Assembly (NCBI GenBank): GCA_947497985.1
Contig: CANMIX010000006.1
Coordinates: 62,001-126,000 of the forward strand
Direction: 5' to 3'
DNA length: 64,000 nt
DNA from: an uncultured Paracoccaceae bacterium
Lineage (GTDB): Bacteria > Pseudomonadota > Alphaproteobacteria > Rhodobacterales > Rhodobacteraceae
The translations under genes and the position numbers were made by a program. How positions within the stretch are numbered: the stretch's first letter is position 1; every line of letters starts with the position of its first letter. Positions 38,933 through 49,859 of this stretch are shown in pieces. The notes under the pieces were generated by a model that worked only from the letters and a program-made list of their open reading frames with translations, searched no databases and was not told the origin of the DNA.

Positions 38933-41269
38933 ATGTTCAAGTTACCCGATTGGAAACTCGCTTGGAAGTTACCACTCACAATTGCGGTGCCATCGTTGTG
39001 TTTGGTCACCGCACTTAGCGCTACGCAGCTGCGGCAAGCGTCACACGCTATCGAAGAAGATCACCGCGCCGCTTATACAAGTTACGTGCATGAAAAAGGC
39101 GCGGCTATCGAACGTTGGCTAGATGAAGCGCGGCGCGACGTGACTGCGCTTGCGGACAGTGTGGCGATAACCTCGGCGGTTACGGATTTTTCCAACGGTT
39201 GGCGGATCCATGGAAACGACGCCTCCGCCGATCTGCGTCGTATGTATATCACCGAAAATTCAAACCCGATCGGTCAAAAGGACGATCTGACAACGGCGCA
39301 AGACGGCTCCTTATGGACACAGGCCCATGAACGCCATCATGTCGGGCTAAGATCGTTTCTGCAAGCCCGAGGCTATCACGACGTGTTCTTGTTTGATACC
39401 GCTGGAAACCTCGTCTATTCGGTTGCCAAAGAAGATGACTTTGCTCTGAACTTCAACGACGGAGAATACGCCGACAGCGGTCTGGGCGAAGCGTTCAAAG
39501 AGGGAAATCGGCTTGAAGCAGGCCAGCTGCACGCGACCGAGATCTTGGCGTATGCCGCTAACGCGAGCGAACCGGTCATGTTCTTGTCCGCACCCGTGTT
39601 TGTGAACGGGCGCCGGGCTGGCGTCGTCGCCGTGCAACTGCCGCTGGATAAAATGCAGATCATCCTGTCGGAGTCTGAATTGCTCGGCGAAAGTGGTGAG
39701 ATTTACTTGGTCAGCAGCAAAGGAAAGGCACTGTCGGATTCACGTCACGAAGGCGGTCATAAAGCCCTGGATACACTGCCAGATCTGGATCAGATTGGAT
39801 ACGCCTTGTCAGGAGACGAGGTCTACACGCCGGCTTCGGCAGGTGTTCATGGATCCACCGTGATTTCCGAGACCTATCACGTGGACTCTCTTTATGGTGA
39901 AAGTTGGGGCCTTGTGTTTGAAATTGACCGCGCCGAGGCGATGAAGTTCGTCCATCGCGCCACGATTTCTGGTGTCATTGAAATGGCGGTTACCGGCGTA
40001 TTGCTTTGTTTCCTGGTGTGGTTCCTTGTGAAGCAGGTGATCAAACGGATTGAACATCTCGCGAGTGAACTGCAGCAAATTGCCGACGAGAACTATGATC
40101 AGGAAATCCTGGGCCAAGACCGTACCGACGAAGTTGGTTTCATTTCTAAAACCATCGCCAATTTGCAAGTCCGCCTGAAAGAAGGCGCCGAAGCCCAAGC
40201 GCGTGAGGAAATCGTCCAAAAGGACAACAAGCGCGTTGTGGAATTGTTGAGCTCGGCACTCATGAGCTTGTCAGAGGGTGATTTCAGAAACCAAGTACTG
40301 GAGTTCTTCCCAGTTGAGCACAAAAAGCTCCGGTACAGTATCAACGATGCTTTGACTGGCCTAAACGATGTTATCGTTACGGTGCGCGAAACAGCGCTGA
40401 ACATCGATAAAGGCGCGACAGAGGTCGCCGGTGCTGCCGATACCCTGTCAGAACGCACAGAATCGCAAGCTGCTACGCTTGAGCAGACAGTTGCCGCGTT
40501 GGAAGAAGTCACCACCAGCGTACGTTTGGCAACGGAACATGTGGAGACCGTGGAAACTACCGTTGAAACCGCGCGCAGCAAAGCCGAAGAGAGCGGCGGT
40601 GTTGTTTCTGAGACGATTGAAGCGATGACCGAAATCGAAGCGTCATCTTCTCAGATCGAGCAGATCATCGGTGTGATCGACGACATCGCATTCCAGACAA
40701 ACCTTTTGGCGCTAAATGCCGGTGTGGAAGCGGCTCGCGCGGGTGAAGCAGGGCGCGGATTTGCCGTCGTCGCCTCCGAGGTGCGTGGATTGGCGCAACG
40801 ATCTGCTGATGCGGCGCGTGAAATCAAAACTCTCATCGAATCCAGTGGCCAGCAAGTCAGCAGAGGGGTTGAGATGGTTGGTCGTACCGGCGAGGCTCTG
40901 TCAGTGATTGTCGGCCAGGTCAAAGACATCTCGGGCCTAGTGCAGCAGATCGCACAGACATCGCGTGAACAATCCACGGCTCTGTCAGAGATTAACACTG
41001 GTATCTCACAGTTGGATCAATTCACCCAACGAAACGCCGCCATGGTCGAGGAAAGCACAGCGGCGTCACACTTGCTGCGCGCTGATGTGAACAAACTGGT
41101 TGGTCACGTCGACAAGTTCAAAACCACTGAACACTCGTCGGGATCGCAGGCCGCAATAACGCAAGCCCCTCAGCCTCCGGCCCTTGCTGCACCGGCCGTG
41201 GACTTTGTCGAAGAAGATCGCAATGTGGTTGCGATGGCGGCAAATGACGACAAATGGACTTCGTTCTAA
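38933..41269 (+). CDS. Methyl-accepting chemotaxis protein
   Basis: N-terminal TM, periplasmic cache-like region, second TM, HAMP, conserved hairpin IDDIAFQTNLLALNAGVEAARAGEAGRGFAVVASEVRGLAQRSADAAREIK; C-terminal KWTSF. Confidence 0.95.
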   Translation: MFKLPDWKLAWKLPLTIAVPSLCLVTALSATQLRQASHAIEEDHRAAYTSYVHEKGAAIERWLDEARRDVTALADSVAITSAVTDFSNGWRIHGNDASADLRRMYITENSNPIGQKDDLTTAQDGSLWTQAHERHHVGLRSFLQARGYHDVFLFDTAGNLVYSVAKEDDFALNFNDGEYADSGLGEAFKEGNRLEAGQLHATEILAYAANASEPVMFLSAPVFVNGRRAGVVAVQLPLDKMQIILSESELLGESGEIYLVSSKGKALSDSRHEGGHKALDTLPDLDQIGYALSGDEVYTPASAGVHGSTVISETYHVDSLYGESWGLVFEIDRAEAMKFVHRATISGVIEMAVTGVLLCFLVWFLVKQVIKRIEHLASELQQIADENYDQEILGQDRTDEVGFISKTIANLQVRLKEGAEAQAREEIVQKDNKRVVELLSSALMSLSEGDFRNQVLEFFPVEHKKLRYSINDALTGLNDVIVTVRETALNIDKGATEVAGAADTLSERTESQAATLEQTVAALEEVTTSVRLATEHVETVETTVETARSKAEESGGVVSETIEAMTEIEASSSQIEQIIGVIDDIAFQTNLLALNAGVEAARAGEAGRGFAVVASEVRGLAQRSADAAREIKTLIESSGQQVSRGVEMVGRTGEALSVIVGQVKDISGLVQQIAQTSREQSTALSEINTGISQLDQFTQRNAAMVEESTAASHLLRADVNKLVGHVDKFKTTEHSSGSQAAITQAPQPPALAAPAVDFVEEDRNVVAMAANDDKWTSF

Positions 41270-41340
41270 CGGGGATAACTAGGCAGACGTGCCGATGCCA
41301 GCGGTGCACCGACTGAATGAAAGCCCGGTGCTAGGTCTGT

Positions 41341-41377
41341 AAAAAACAGTTAAGCCCCCAATAAGGGGGCTTAACTG
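41341..41377 (-). terminator. Intrinsic terminator downstream of gatB (minus strand)
   Basis: CAGTTAAGCCCCC-AATAA-GGGGGCTTAACTG; AAAAAA at 41341-41346 gives a U-tract on minus strand. Confidence 0.85.
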
Positions 41378-41393
41378 CGTTCTAAATAGGGCC

Positions 41394-42908
41394 TTAACTC
41401 TTAAGCTTTTGGGCCACCAGCTGGTTCACAGCTTTGGGGTTTGCTTTGCCACCGGTGGCTTTCATTACTTGGCCAACAAACCAACCCGCCAGTTTTGGGT
41501 TCTCTTTGGCTTTTTCGACTTGCGCGGGGTTTGCCGCGATTATCTCGTCCAGCGCGGCTTCGATGGCGCCGGTGTCTGTCACCTGCTTCATGCCGCGCTC
41601 TTCGACGATCTGCGCCGGATCGCCACCTTCGGTATAGACGATTTCAAACAAGTCTTTGGCAATTTTACCCGAGATCGCGTCTGATGCGATCAGGTCAATG
41701 ATGCCACCCAACTGTTCCGGAGAAACCGGGCTGTCAGTGATCGATTTGTCTTCGTCCTTGTTCAGACGACCAAACAGCTCGTTGATCACCCAGTTGGCGG
41801 CCAGCTTGCCGGAACGTGCCTTGGCCACCGCTTCAAAGTACTCGGCGGCTTCAACTTCGGCGGTCAGAACCGATGCGTCATAATCGGTCAGGCCAAAGTC
41901 TGCGATGAACCGCGCCTTTTTCGCATCCGGAAGCTCCGGCAGGTTAGCGGCGATATCGTCAACCCAAGCCTGTTCAATTTCCAGCGGCAGCAAATCAGGA
42001 TCAGGGAAATAACGATAGTCATGCGCTTCTTCTTTGGAGCGCATCGACCGTGTCTCTCCCTTGTCGGGATCATACAGGCGGGTTTCCTGCTCGATCTCAC
42101 CGCCTGCTTCGACGATCTGGATCTGACGGCGGGCTTCGACATCGATCGCTTGTTGGATGAACCGCATAGAGTTCATGTTCTTAATCTCGCAGCGGGTGCC
42201 AAGATGAGAAAAATCGCCGGTTTCCTGGAATTTCTCATATTGACCTGGAAGACAGATAGACACGTTCACATCTGCACGCAGGTTGCCGTTTTGCATGTTC
42301 CCGTCGCAGGTGCCGAGATATTGTAGGATCTGGCGCAGTTTGGCGATATAGGCAGCCGCTTCTTCGGGGCCGCGAATATCGGGGCGTGAGACGATTTCCA
42401 TCAGGCAGACGCCCGTGCGGTTCAGGTCGACAAAGGACATGTTCGGATCCATGTCGTGAACCGATTTGCCCGCGTCCTGTTCCATGTGGATGCGTTCCAC
42501 ACGTACGTTACGCGCGGTGCCGTCGCCAAGTTCAACCAGAACTTCACCTTCGCCTACGATCGGGTGATAGAGTTGCGAAATCTGATAGCCCTGTGGCAAG
42601 TCAGGGTAGAAATAGTTTTTGCGGTCAAAGGCGGACCACAGGTTGATTTCGGCCTTGAGGCCCAGGCCTGTGCGCACGGTCTGTTCCACGCAATAGTCAT
42701 TGATAACGGGCAACATGCCAGGCATTGCGGCATCAACAAAGGCCACATTGGAATTCGGCTCAGCACCGAATTTGGTGGAGGCGCCCGAGAAGAGCTTGGC
42801 GTTTGAGCTCACCTGAGCGTGCACCTCCATACCAATGACCAGTTCCCAGTCATGTTTGGCGCCCGCGATTACTTTGGGCTTGGGGAGTTCATATGTCAGG
42901 TCGAGCAT
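41394..42908 (-). CDS. gatB: Asp-tRNA(Asn)/Glu-tRNA(Gln) amidotransferase subunit GatB
   Basis: [45 protein letters not shown]-terminal GatB/YqeY domain. Confidence 0.97.
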   Translation of the reverse strand: MLDLTYELPKPKVIAGAKHDWELVIGMEVHAQVSSNAKLFSGASTKFGAEPNSNVAFVDAAMPGMLPVINDYCVEQTVRTGLGLKAEINLWSAFDRKNYFYPDLPQGYQISQLYHPIVGEGEVLVELGDGTARNVRVERIHMEQDAGKSVHDMDPNMSFVDLNRTGVCLMEIVSRPDIRGPEEAAAYIAKLRQILQYLGTCDGNMQNGNLRADVNVSICLPGQYEKFQETGDFSHLGTRCEIKNMNSMRFIQQAIDVEARRQIQIVEAGGEIEQETRLYDPDKGETRSMRSKEEAHDYRYFPDPDLLPLEIEQAWVDDIAANLPELPDAKKARFIADFGLTDYDASVLTAEVEAAEYFEAVAKARSGKLAANWVINELFGRLNKDEDKSITDSPVSPEQLGGIIDLIASDAISGKIAKDLFEIVYTEGGDPAQIVEERGMKQVTDTGAIEAALDEIIAANPAQVEKAKENPKLAGWFVGQVMKATGGKANPKAVNQLVAQKLKS

Positions 42909-43136
42909 GGTTTCGCCGTCTCCACTATCATCTGTTATCTTGCGTTCTAGGCCTGCACGCGCGCAGGGGCAAGGGGGAAGCGCCCGCTTCGCCTGTTCCG
43001 CTTGGTGCAAGTGTTGCACGGCAGGCGTTCGCTGGTGTCGGGGATGGTTAAGGCGCGGTCGATATTCTCTCTTGGCCAGGATTAAAGCTGGGCGTAAGTG
43101 TTATGCCCCACCGCCCCAAAAAAGGAGAGGTCGCCC

Positions 43137-45485
43137 GTGGACACCCAAACCCGAATTGCCCAGATCATTGCAACTGAAATTGGTGCTGCCGCCAAACAGG
43201 TCAATGCCGCGGTGGAGCTGTTGGATGGTGGGGCGACAGTGCCCTTTGTGGCGCGGTATCGTAAAGAGGTGACCGGAGGCTTGGATGACACACAGCTGCG
43301 CAAACTGGACGAACGGCTGGCCTATCTGCGCGAGCTGGAAGCGCGGCGGACAACGATCCTTGACTCGATCAAATCGCAAGACAAGCTGACATCGGAGCTC
43401 GCGACATCCATTGCCGGGGCGGAGACGAAGGCGCAGCTGGAGGATATCTATTTACCCTATAAGCCCAAGCGCCGCACCAAAGCGATGATCGCGCGGGAAA
43501 ACGGGTTGGAGCCTTTGGTTGAGGCGATCCTGGCCGACCGGGCTGCGGATCCAGAAACGCTGGCAGCGACATATATCTGCGACGCGGTTGCAACCACCAA
43601 GGATGCGCTGAACGGTGCGCGCGATATCTTGACCGAGCGGATGACCGAGAACGCCAGCCTGATTGGCCGTCTGCGCGACTTTATGCAGCGCGAAGCGGTT
43701 TTGACTGCACGGGTGGTCGAAGGTGAAGAGCAAAAAGGAGCAAAGTTTTCGGACTATTTTGACCATACCGAGGCTTGGTCCAAAGTGCCCTCCCACCGGG
43801 CGTTGGCGATGCTGCGGGGCGCAAACGAAGGGGTCTTGTCCGTTGACGTGACCCCGGGCGGCGAAGACGGTGTTGCGCGGGCCGAAGCCATGGTTGGTGC
43901 AGAACTGGGCGCGCGCAGTCAGGGCAAAGGGGACATTTGGCTGCGCAAAGTTGCGGGCTGGACCTGGCGGGTGAAATTGTCCTTGTCACTGATGTTGGAG
44001 CTGATGGGCGATCTGCGCGCTCGTGCGCAGGACGAGGCGATCGAAGTGTTTGCCCGCAACCTCAAAGATCTGCTTTTTGCGGCGCCAGCCGGTGCGCGAC
44101 CGACTCTTGGGTTGGACCCGGGCATTCGCACCGGCGTCAAAGCGGCGGTGGTTGATGCGACCGGGAAATTGGTGGCCACCGCAACCCTATACCCGTTTCA
44201 GCCCAAGAATGACCTGCGCGGTGCACAGGTGCAAATCCTGAAACTGATCACTGAACACGGCGTGGAACTGGTGGCCATCGGCAACGGAACCGCCAGCCGG
44301 GAAACCGAACGTATGGTGGCCGAGGTGCTGGCCAATCTGCCGGCCAAAGTCAAAGCGCCAACCAAAGTTGTTGTGTCCGAAGCCGGTGCCTCGGTCTATT
44401 CCGCGTCCGAACTTGCAGCGCGGGAATTCCCGGATCTGGATGTCTCGTTGCGCGGTGCGGTGTCGATTGCGCGTCGTTTGCAAGACCCGCTGGCGGAATT
44501 GGTGAAGATTGAGCCCAAGTCCATCGGCGTTGGGCAATACCAACATGATGTGGATCAGCACAAACTGTCCAAATCGCTGGATGCGGTGATTGAAGATGTG
44601 GTGAACGGTGTCGGAGTGGATCTGAACATGGCTTCTGCACCATTGTTGGCGCGGGTCTCTGGGCTGGGGCCGGGCTTGGCCGAAGCGGTTGTGGCACACC
44701 GCGATTTGAACGGGGCCTTTCGATCCCGTCGGGAGTTGTTGAAGGTGGCGCGTCTGGGGCCAAAAGCGTTTGAACAATGCGCAGGTTTCCTGCGGATCCG
44801 TGACGGTAAAGAGCCGCTTGATGCATCCGGTGTCCACCCGGAAGCCTATGCGGTTGCCCGCAAGATCGTGTCGGCCTGTGGCCGCGATATTCGCAGCCTC
44901 ATGGGCGACAGCGCGGCGCTGACAAAAGTGCGGGCCGAGGATTTTGTCGATGCCACCTTTGGCCTGCCGACTGTGCGGGACATCCTGTCGGAGCTGGACA
45001 AACCGGGCCGCGATCCGCGCCCATCATTCAAGACCGCGACCTTTGCCGATGGGGTGGAGGAGATCACCGACCTCAAACCCGGAATGGTGTTGGAGGGTAC
45101 CGTGACCAATGTCGCGGCCTTTGGCGCCTTTGTGGACATTGGTGTTCATCAGGATGGCCTGGTTCACGTCAGCCAGCTGGCGGATCGGTTTGTCAAAGAT
45201 CCACATGACGTGGTGAAAACCGGTCAGGTCGTCAAGGTCACGGTGACCGAGGTGGATGTGCCGCGCAAACGCATTGGTCTGACCATGCGCAAGGACGGCG
45301 GTGTCTCAGCAAAGCAGGACCGCAACGCACGCAGCGACACCGGTGGGCGCTCAAAATCAAACCCCAAACGCAACATGTCCGCCAGCCCGCAAAAGGGTTC
45401 CCCAAATAAGGGTAAATCCCAAGGTGGACAACAGGATACCGGGGCGCTGGGCGCGGCATTGATGGATGCATTCAAAAAACGCTAG
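43137..45485 (+). CDS. tex: RNA-binding transcriptional accessory protein Tex
   Basis: [18 protein letters not shown] YqgF-like domain; HhH; C-terminal S1 domain [41 protein letters not shown] start with AAAGGAGAGG. Confidence 0.95.
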   Translation: MDTQTRIAQIIATEIGAAAKQVNAAVELLDGGATVPFVARYRKEVTGGLDDTQLRKLDERLAYLRELEARRTTILDSIKSQDKLTSELATSIAGAETKAQLEDIYLPYKPKRRTKAMIARENGLEPLVEAILADRAADPETLAATYICDAVATTKDALNGARDILTERMTENASLIGRLRDFMQREAVLTARVVEGEEQKGAKFSDYFDHTEAWSKVPSHRALAMLRGANEGVLSVDVTPGGEDGVARAEAMVGAELGARSQGKGDIWLRKVAGWTWRVKLSLSLMLELMGDLRARAQDEAIEVFARNLKDLLFAAPAGARPTLGLDPGIRTGVKAAVVDATGKLVATATLYPFQPKNDLRGAQVQILKLITEHGVELVAIGNGTASRETERMVAEVLANLPAKVKAPTKVVVSEAGASVYSASELAAREFPDLDVSLRGAVSIARRLQDPLAELVKIEPKSIGVGQYQHDVDQHKLSKSLDAVIEDVVNGVGVDLNMASAPLLARVSGLGPGLAEAVVAHRDLNGAFRSRRELLKVARLGPKAFEQCAGFLRIRDGKEPLDASGVHPEAYAVARKIVSACGRDIRSLMGDSAALTKVRAEDFVDATFGLPTVRDILSELDKPGRDPRPSFKTATFADGVEEITDLKPGMVLEGTVTNVAAFGAFVDIGVHQDGLVHVSQLADRFVKDPHDVVKTGQVVKVTVTEVDVPRKRIGLTMRKDGGVSAKQDRNARSDTGGRSKSNPKRNMSASPQKGSPNKGKSQGGQQDTGALGAALMDAFKKR

Positions 45486-45493
45486 ACCTAAAA

Positions 45494-45523
45494 GGCGCGG
45501 CGCATCACTGACATGCGCCGCGT
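45494..45523 (-). terminator. Hairpin between convergent tex and downstream minus-strand gene
   Basis: CGCGGCGCAT / ATGCGCCGCG; minus strand continues CCTTTT. Confidence 0.6.
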
Positions 45524-45529
45524 CAGCAC

Positions 45530-46834
45530 TCAGTCGGGCAACACTTCCAGACCTGATCGGGTGAATTGCACCTGATGACCCTGGGCCAGTTCTTCGCGGA
45601 AGCAGTGTTTTAGGAAACGATGTGCATTGGCACGTCCACGGGCGGCGAACCGCTGGGGCGATCGAACTTGTGCATTATTGGCAAAGCCCACCGACGCATG
45701 TGCCCAGTGGAGCGGATGGATCTCTTTTAGGTGGTCGCGTACCAACCAGTCCGAGGCCCGCGCGATTGTCTCGCGTACAATGTCCACCTCGGGGGCGGCA
45801 TCTTCACGTAGGTCCAGCCCTACCGCACAAAAGGCGATCAAGAGGTTGACGGTTTCCTGAGATGGGCGGTTTTCGACGATGTCGCGCAAACCTTCCATGA
45901 AGAACGGCACATCCAGCGATAGGCATGCCTGATCCTCAGTTGTGAGCGCGTCGAAATAGGTCCAAGTGTACCCGCCAGCTCCCCAGATTTCTTGGGTGCG
46001 TACAGCCGTACGTCGGGCCTCCAGCTCGAGCGCGTCGGACGAGCCGGTGCGTGACGGAGCCATGGCCGAACCGAGGGCGCGCATATTGCGGAAATTTAAC
46101 GGATCAAGTTCGATTAACTGGGCAAAAGCATCGGCAAGCCGCACCGGCGGTTCTTTTTGGGTGGCCATCGTTGTGCAATAGGCGGACAGAAGGAACGGGC
46201 TGTCGGCGGCCTCGTCCCGCAGTGGCTGCATCAAGGCCCAGGCCCGTTTGAAATGCGCCTGCGCGCGGTTCTCATAGGTTTGCGCCGCAAGGTTCATCGC
46301 CGCCTCGCTGCGCCAGGCCCAACCCAAATCCATATGGGTCAAAGCAACCACCGCATTCATGAACGGTGTGCAGCCCATGGACAGGCGCGCCTCTTCCAGC
46401 GCCATGATCCCTGCCAGCAAAGGAGCGTCATCCGGGTTGGGGCAGGTTTCCAGCGCCTGTTCTGTGCCATGCATCACGTCGGAGCGCGCACCAAATGCTA
46501 GAATATCGGCAATGGGCAATCCGGCTCCGGTTGCGGCGCGGGTACGGTCGGCTTGCGCAATTGCGGTAACAATATCGTCCCAACGTTCCTGGCGTGCAAG
46601 AAACAGCCCTTTGTCCCGGGCATCTTGGCTTTGTTGTTCGTCCTCGCTTTGGGTTCGAACAGCAATTGACACCGGTTCAGCGATGTCATCGCTCTCCTGC
46701 TCGACCTTGCCAGTGAAGGAAAACGGCAGCGAGGTCATCCGGGGCAGGTGAGACCGGACTGGATCGACCGCTTTTTTCAAAGGGGCAAGAGAGCGCAGCA
46801 GAACTTGGGCCGCAGGATGGGGAGCTTTGAGCAT
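45530..46834 (-). CDS. Hypothetical protein (TPR-like, no recognised family)
   Basis: 434-aa ORF with alpha-helical composition; good codon-usage-like periodicity. Confidence 0.75.
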   Translation of the reverse strand: MLKAPHPAAQVLLRSLAPLKKAVDPVRSHLPRMTSLPFSFTGKVEQESDDIAEPVSIAVRTQSEDEQQSQDARDKGLFLARQERWDDIVTAIAQADRTRAATGAGLPIADILAFGARSDVMHGTEQALETCPNPDDAPLLAGIMALEEARLSMGCTPFMNAVVALTHMDLGWAWRSEAAMNLAAQTYENRAQAHFKRAWALMQPLRDEAADSPFLLSAYCTTMATQKEPPVRLADAFAQLIELDPLNFRNMRALGSAMAPSRTGSSDALELEARRTAVRTQEIWGAGGYTWTYFDALTTEDQACLSLDVPFFMEGLRDIVENRPSQETVNLLIAFCAVGLDLREDAAPEVDIVRETIARASDWLVRDHLKEIHPLHWAHASVGFANNAQVRSPQRFAARGRANAHRFLKHCFREELAQGHQVQFTRSGLEVLPD

Positions 46835-46996
46835 TTAGTTTTTCCGCAGATTGGCAGCATCTTGGGTGTGCTCAGGATCTTCGGAATTTGGGGCGCAAAA
46901 ATGGCCTTTGTGGGGATTTCCAGAAGCGAAATCGCAAAAGTTAATGCTTTATTACACCTATTTGGCTCGAACCTCACGGATTGTTCACAAATGCGA

Positions 46997-47024
46997 AACC
47001 GTGGCGAAGTTTTTCGCCACGGTT
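46997..47024 (-). terminator. Hairpin downstream of pepN
   Basis: AACCGTGGCGAA-GTTT-TTCGCCACGGTT perfect 12-bp stem. Confidence 0.65.
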
Positions 47025-47031
47025 CAATGTA

Positions 47032-49596
47032 TTAGGCATCCAGAATGCGTGAAACCATTTCTGCTGTGTCGCGGCTTAGACCGTCGCGCGCCATGATCTG
47101 GCGCATCGCATCACCCATCATTTGTTGGCGCGGGGCGTCATAGCGTTTCCATGTCTGGAAAGCGGCACACATGCGGGCGGTTGTCTGCGGATTAAGAGAA
47201 TCCAAAGCCAGCAGTTTTTCCGCCAGCAGCGCATAGCCTGCACCATTCATATTGTGGAACCCAGCGTGATGCCCGGCAAGGGCGCCCATCACGGCACGGA
47301 ACCGGTTCGGGTTCTTAATCGTGAATAGCGAATGGTCACACAGGCCTCGTGCCACATCAGCGGTTTTTTCCGGCTTGGTGGCCGCAACCTGCAGGGCAAA
47401 CCATTTGTCCATCACAAGACGGTCGTCTTGCCATTGGTCAAAGAACGCCTGCGACTGGGTTGTCCCTTTTTCGGCCCTAAGCAAACAGGCAAGTGCCGCG
47501 TATTGCAGCGTCATGTTATCCGCAGCTTCATATTGCTTGGCCGCAGCCGCGCCGCCATCCAAACGGGTAAGCAGTGACAGGGTCGACCCGTTCAACGCGC
47601 GTTTGCCGGCCCCTTCGGCATCAGGCACGTAAGCGCCATCAACCGTGGTGTCCGCATACAGGCGGGGCAGGCTGTCAGAGAGGGCTTGCGCGAGGCTTTG
47701 GGTGAATGTTTCTGCCGCGTCATAGATCTTGGCCGGGTCCGGGGTGTGACCCTGTTCGAACAAGGCTTGCGCAATCTGTGACTGGCTGGGTGGTTGCAGG
47801 ACCAGCGCTCGGAACGCCGGGTCCTGGGTGTCATCGCGCACCAGCTTGGTCAACGCCTCCAGATACTCCGCATCCGGGGCAGCCCCCTGCAGGACCATCC
47901 GCAACCGGGTGTCCGTGGCCAGGGCATTGCCGGCTTCCCAGCGATTGAACGGATCGGTGTCATGGGCCAACAGGAAGGCACGTTCTGCATTGGTGGTGTC
48001 ACGTTGCAATGTGACCGGGGCCGAAAACTCCCGCAGGATCGAAGGCACGGGCTTTGCGGTCAAACCGTCAAAGGTAAAGCTCTGCTGTGCTTCGGTCATC
48101 TCCAAGACGGTGGTCGGTTGGATCTCATCCCCATTTTCCCCCAACAGACCAACCGCAATCGGGATCACACGCGGGGCTTTGTCCGGCTGCCCCGGTGTTG
48201 GCGCGGTTTCCTGTTCAAAGGTCAGGGTGAGCGTTCCGTCGGCATAGCTTTCGGTGACCTTCAGCTTGGGGGTGCCGGCCTGACTGTACCACAATTTGAA
48301 TTGGGTCATGTCCCGACCGGTGGAGTCTTCAAAGACTTTCAACCAATCCTCAATCGTGCAGGCCTGCCCATCATGGCGATCGAAATAAAGGTCCAGCGCT
48401 TTGTAATAGGCGTCATCCCCGACCAGCCGTTTCAGCATGCCGATCACTTCGGCACCTTTCTCGTAAACGGTCGCGGTGTAGAAGTTGTTGATCTCCTGGA
48501 ACTGCTCGGGGCGCGGCGGGTGTGCCAGCGGGCCGCCGTCTTCGGGGAACTGGCGCGCGCGCAGGGTAATCACATCGTCGATCCGCTTCACCGGGGCGGA
48601 GCGCATGTCAGAGGTGAACTGCGCATCCCGGTAGACGGTCAACCCTTCCTTGAGGCACAGCTGGAACCAATCGCGGCAGGTGATCCGGTTGCCTGTCCAG
48701 TTGTGGAAATACTCATGGGCGATGATCGCCTCAATCCGTTCGAAATTTGCATCCGTCGATGTCTCGGGCGAGGCCAAAACGCAGGATGAGTTGAAAATGT
48801 TCAACCCTTTGTTCTCCATCGCTCCCATGTTGAAGTCATCAACCGCGACAATATTGAAAATATCCAAGTCATATTCGCGACCATAGACCTCTTCGTCCCA
48901 GGTCATCGACTTTTTCAGCGCTTCCATGCCAAAGGCGCATTTCCCTTCATCGCCGGGACGGACCCAGATGTTCAGCTCAACGTCTTTGCCCGATTGCGTG
49001 GTGAAGCGATCCGGGTGATTGACCAATTCTCCGGCGACCAAGGCAAACAGATAGGCCGGTTTGGGCCAGGGATCGTGCCATTCGGCAAAGCCTTGACCAG
49101 ACGCGCCGGGGTTGCCGTTGGACAAAAGCACCGGCTCTTCGCCTTCGATCCGTACCGTGAAGGTCGACATCACATCGGGGCGGTCGGGATAAAAGGTGAT
49201 TTTGCGAAACCCTTCGGCCTCACATTGGGTGCAATACATGCCGTTCGACATATAAAGCCCTTCCAGCGCGGTGTTGCCCTTGGGGTTGATCTCGACCTCG
49301 GCTTCCCAGGTGAAGGAATGATCGGGAACCGCACATTCCAGCCCGCCGTCCACCATGTTGGGTGTTACCTCTGCGCCGTCGATCTTGGCGTGGATCAGTT
49401 TTAGCTCCTCACCGTGCAAAAAGAACCGCGGATCGGCGGCATCTGCCTTGGGTGTAAACCGGATCTTGCTGATCACCCGCGTGGATTCCGGGGCCAGTTT
49501 GAAGGTCAGCGCGACGTCTTCAACTTCAAAGCCGAATGGTTTGTAATCTTTAAGGTAAAAGGTCTGCGGGCTGCTGGCCGGAGAGGCATCTTTCAT
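47032..49596 (-). CDS. pepN: Aminopeptidase N (M1 family)
   Basis: MGAMENKGLNIFN; HEYFHNWTGNRITCRDWFQLCLKEGLTVYRD zinc motif. Confidence 0.97.
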   Translation of the reverse strand: MKDASPASSPQTFYLKDYKPFGFEVEDVALTFKLAPESTRVISKIRFTPKADAADPRFFLHGEELKLIHAKIDGAEVTPNMVDGGLECAVPDHSFTWEAEVEINPKGNTALEGLYMSNGMYCTQCEAEGFRKITFYPDRPDVMSTFTVRIEGEEPVLLSNGNPGASGQGFAEWHDPWPKPAYLFALVAGELVNHPDRFTTQSGKDVELNIWVRPGDEGKCAFGMEALKKSMTWDEEVYGREYDLDIFNIVAVDDFNMGAMENKGLNIFNSSCVLASPETSTDANFERIEAIIAHEYFHNWTGNRITCRDWFQLCLKEGLTVYRDAQFTSDMRSAPVKRIDDVITLRARQFPEDGGPLAHPPRPEQFQEINNFYTATVYEKGAEVIGMLKRLVGDDAYYKALDLYFDRHDGQACTIEDWLKVFEDSTGRDMTQFKLWYSQAGTPKLKVTESYADGTLTLTFEQETAPTPGQPDKAPRVIPIAVGLLGENGDEIQPTTVLEMTEAQQSFTFDGLTAKPVPSILREFSAPVTLQRDTTNAERAFLLAHDTDPFNRWEAGNALATDTRLRMVLQGAAPDAEYLEALTKLVRDDTQDPAFRALVLQPPSQSQIAQALFEQGHTPDPAKIYDAAETFTQSLAQALSDSLPRLYADTTVDGAYVPDAEGAGKRALNGSTLSLLTRLDGGAAAAKQYEAADNMTLQYAALACLLRAEKGTTQSQAFFDQWQDDRLVMDKWFALQVAATKPEKTADVARGLCDHSLFTIKNPNRFRAVMGALAGHHAGFHNMNGAGYALLAEKLLALDSLNPQTTARMCAAFQTWKRYDAPRQQMMGDAMRQIMARDGLSRDTAEMVSRILDA

Positions 49597-49772
49597 CGCG
49601 TCTGATCCTATTGTCTGGTCGTCACTGCGCGGCAATTGCCGGATGCTTTATCAGTAGGAGCCTTAGTGCGGCGCAGCAAGGGCAGGGTGCATTTTTGACG
49701 CTCCATTGTTCGTGCAGCGCCGGGAAGCGCGGCACATATATCGGTAATTTTTGAAAATCCTATTTTTAAATT

Positions 49773-49784
49773 GGTAAAGTTACC
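49773..49784. promoter_or_regulatory. Candidate operator GGTAA-AG-TTACC upstream of glcB
   Basis: Palindromic half sites 76 bp upstream of the glcB start. Confidence 0.35.
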
Positions 49785-49859
49785 TGACCGGTTTATGTGC
49801 AAGATGTGGGCGCTTTCCTGTAGGGAAGGGCAAATAGCGACGACGAAGGGGAACAGGAT

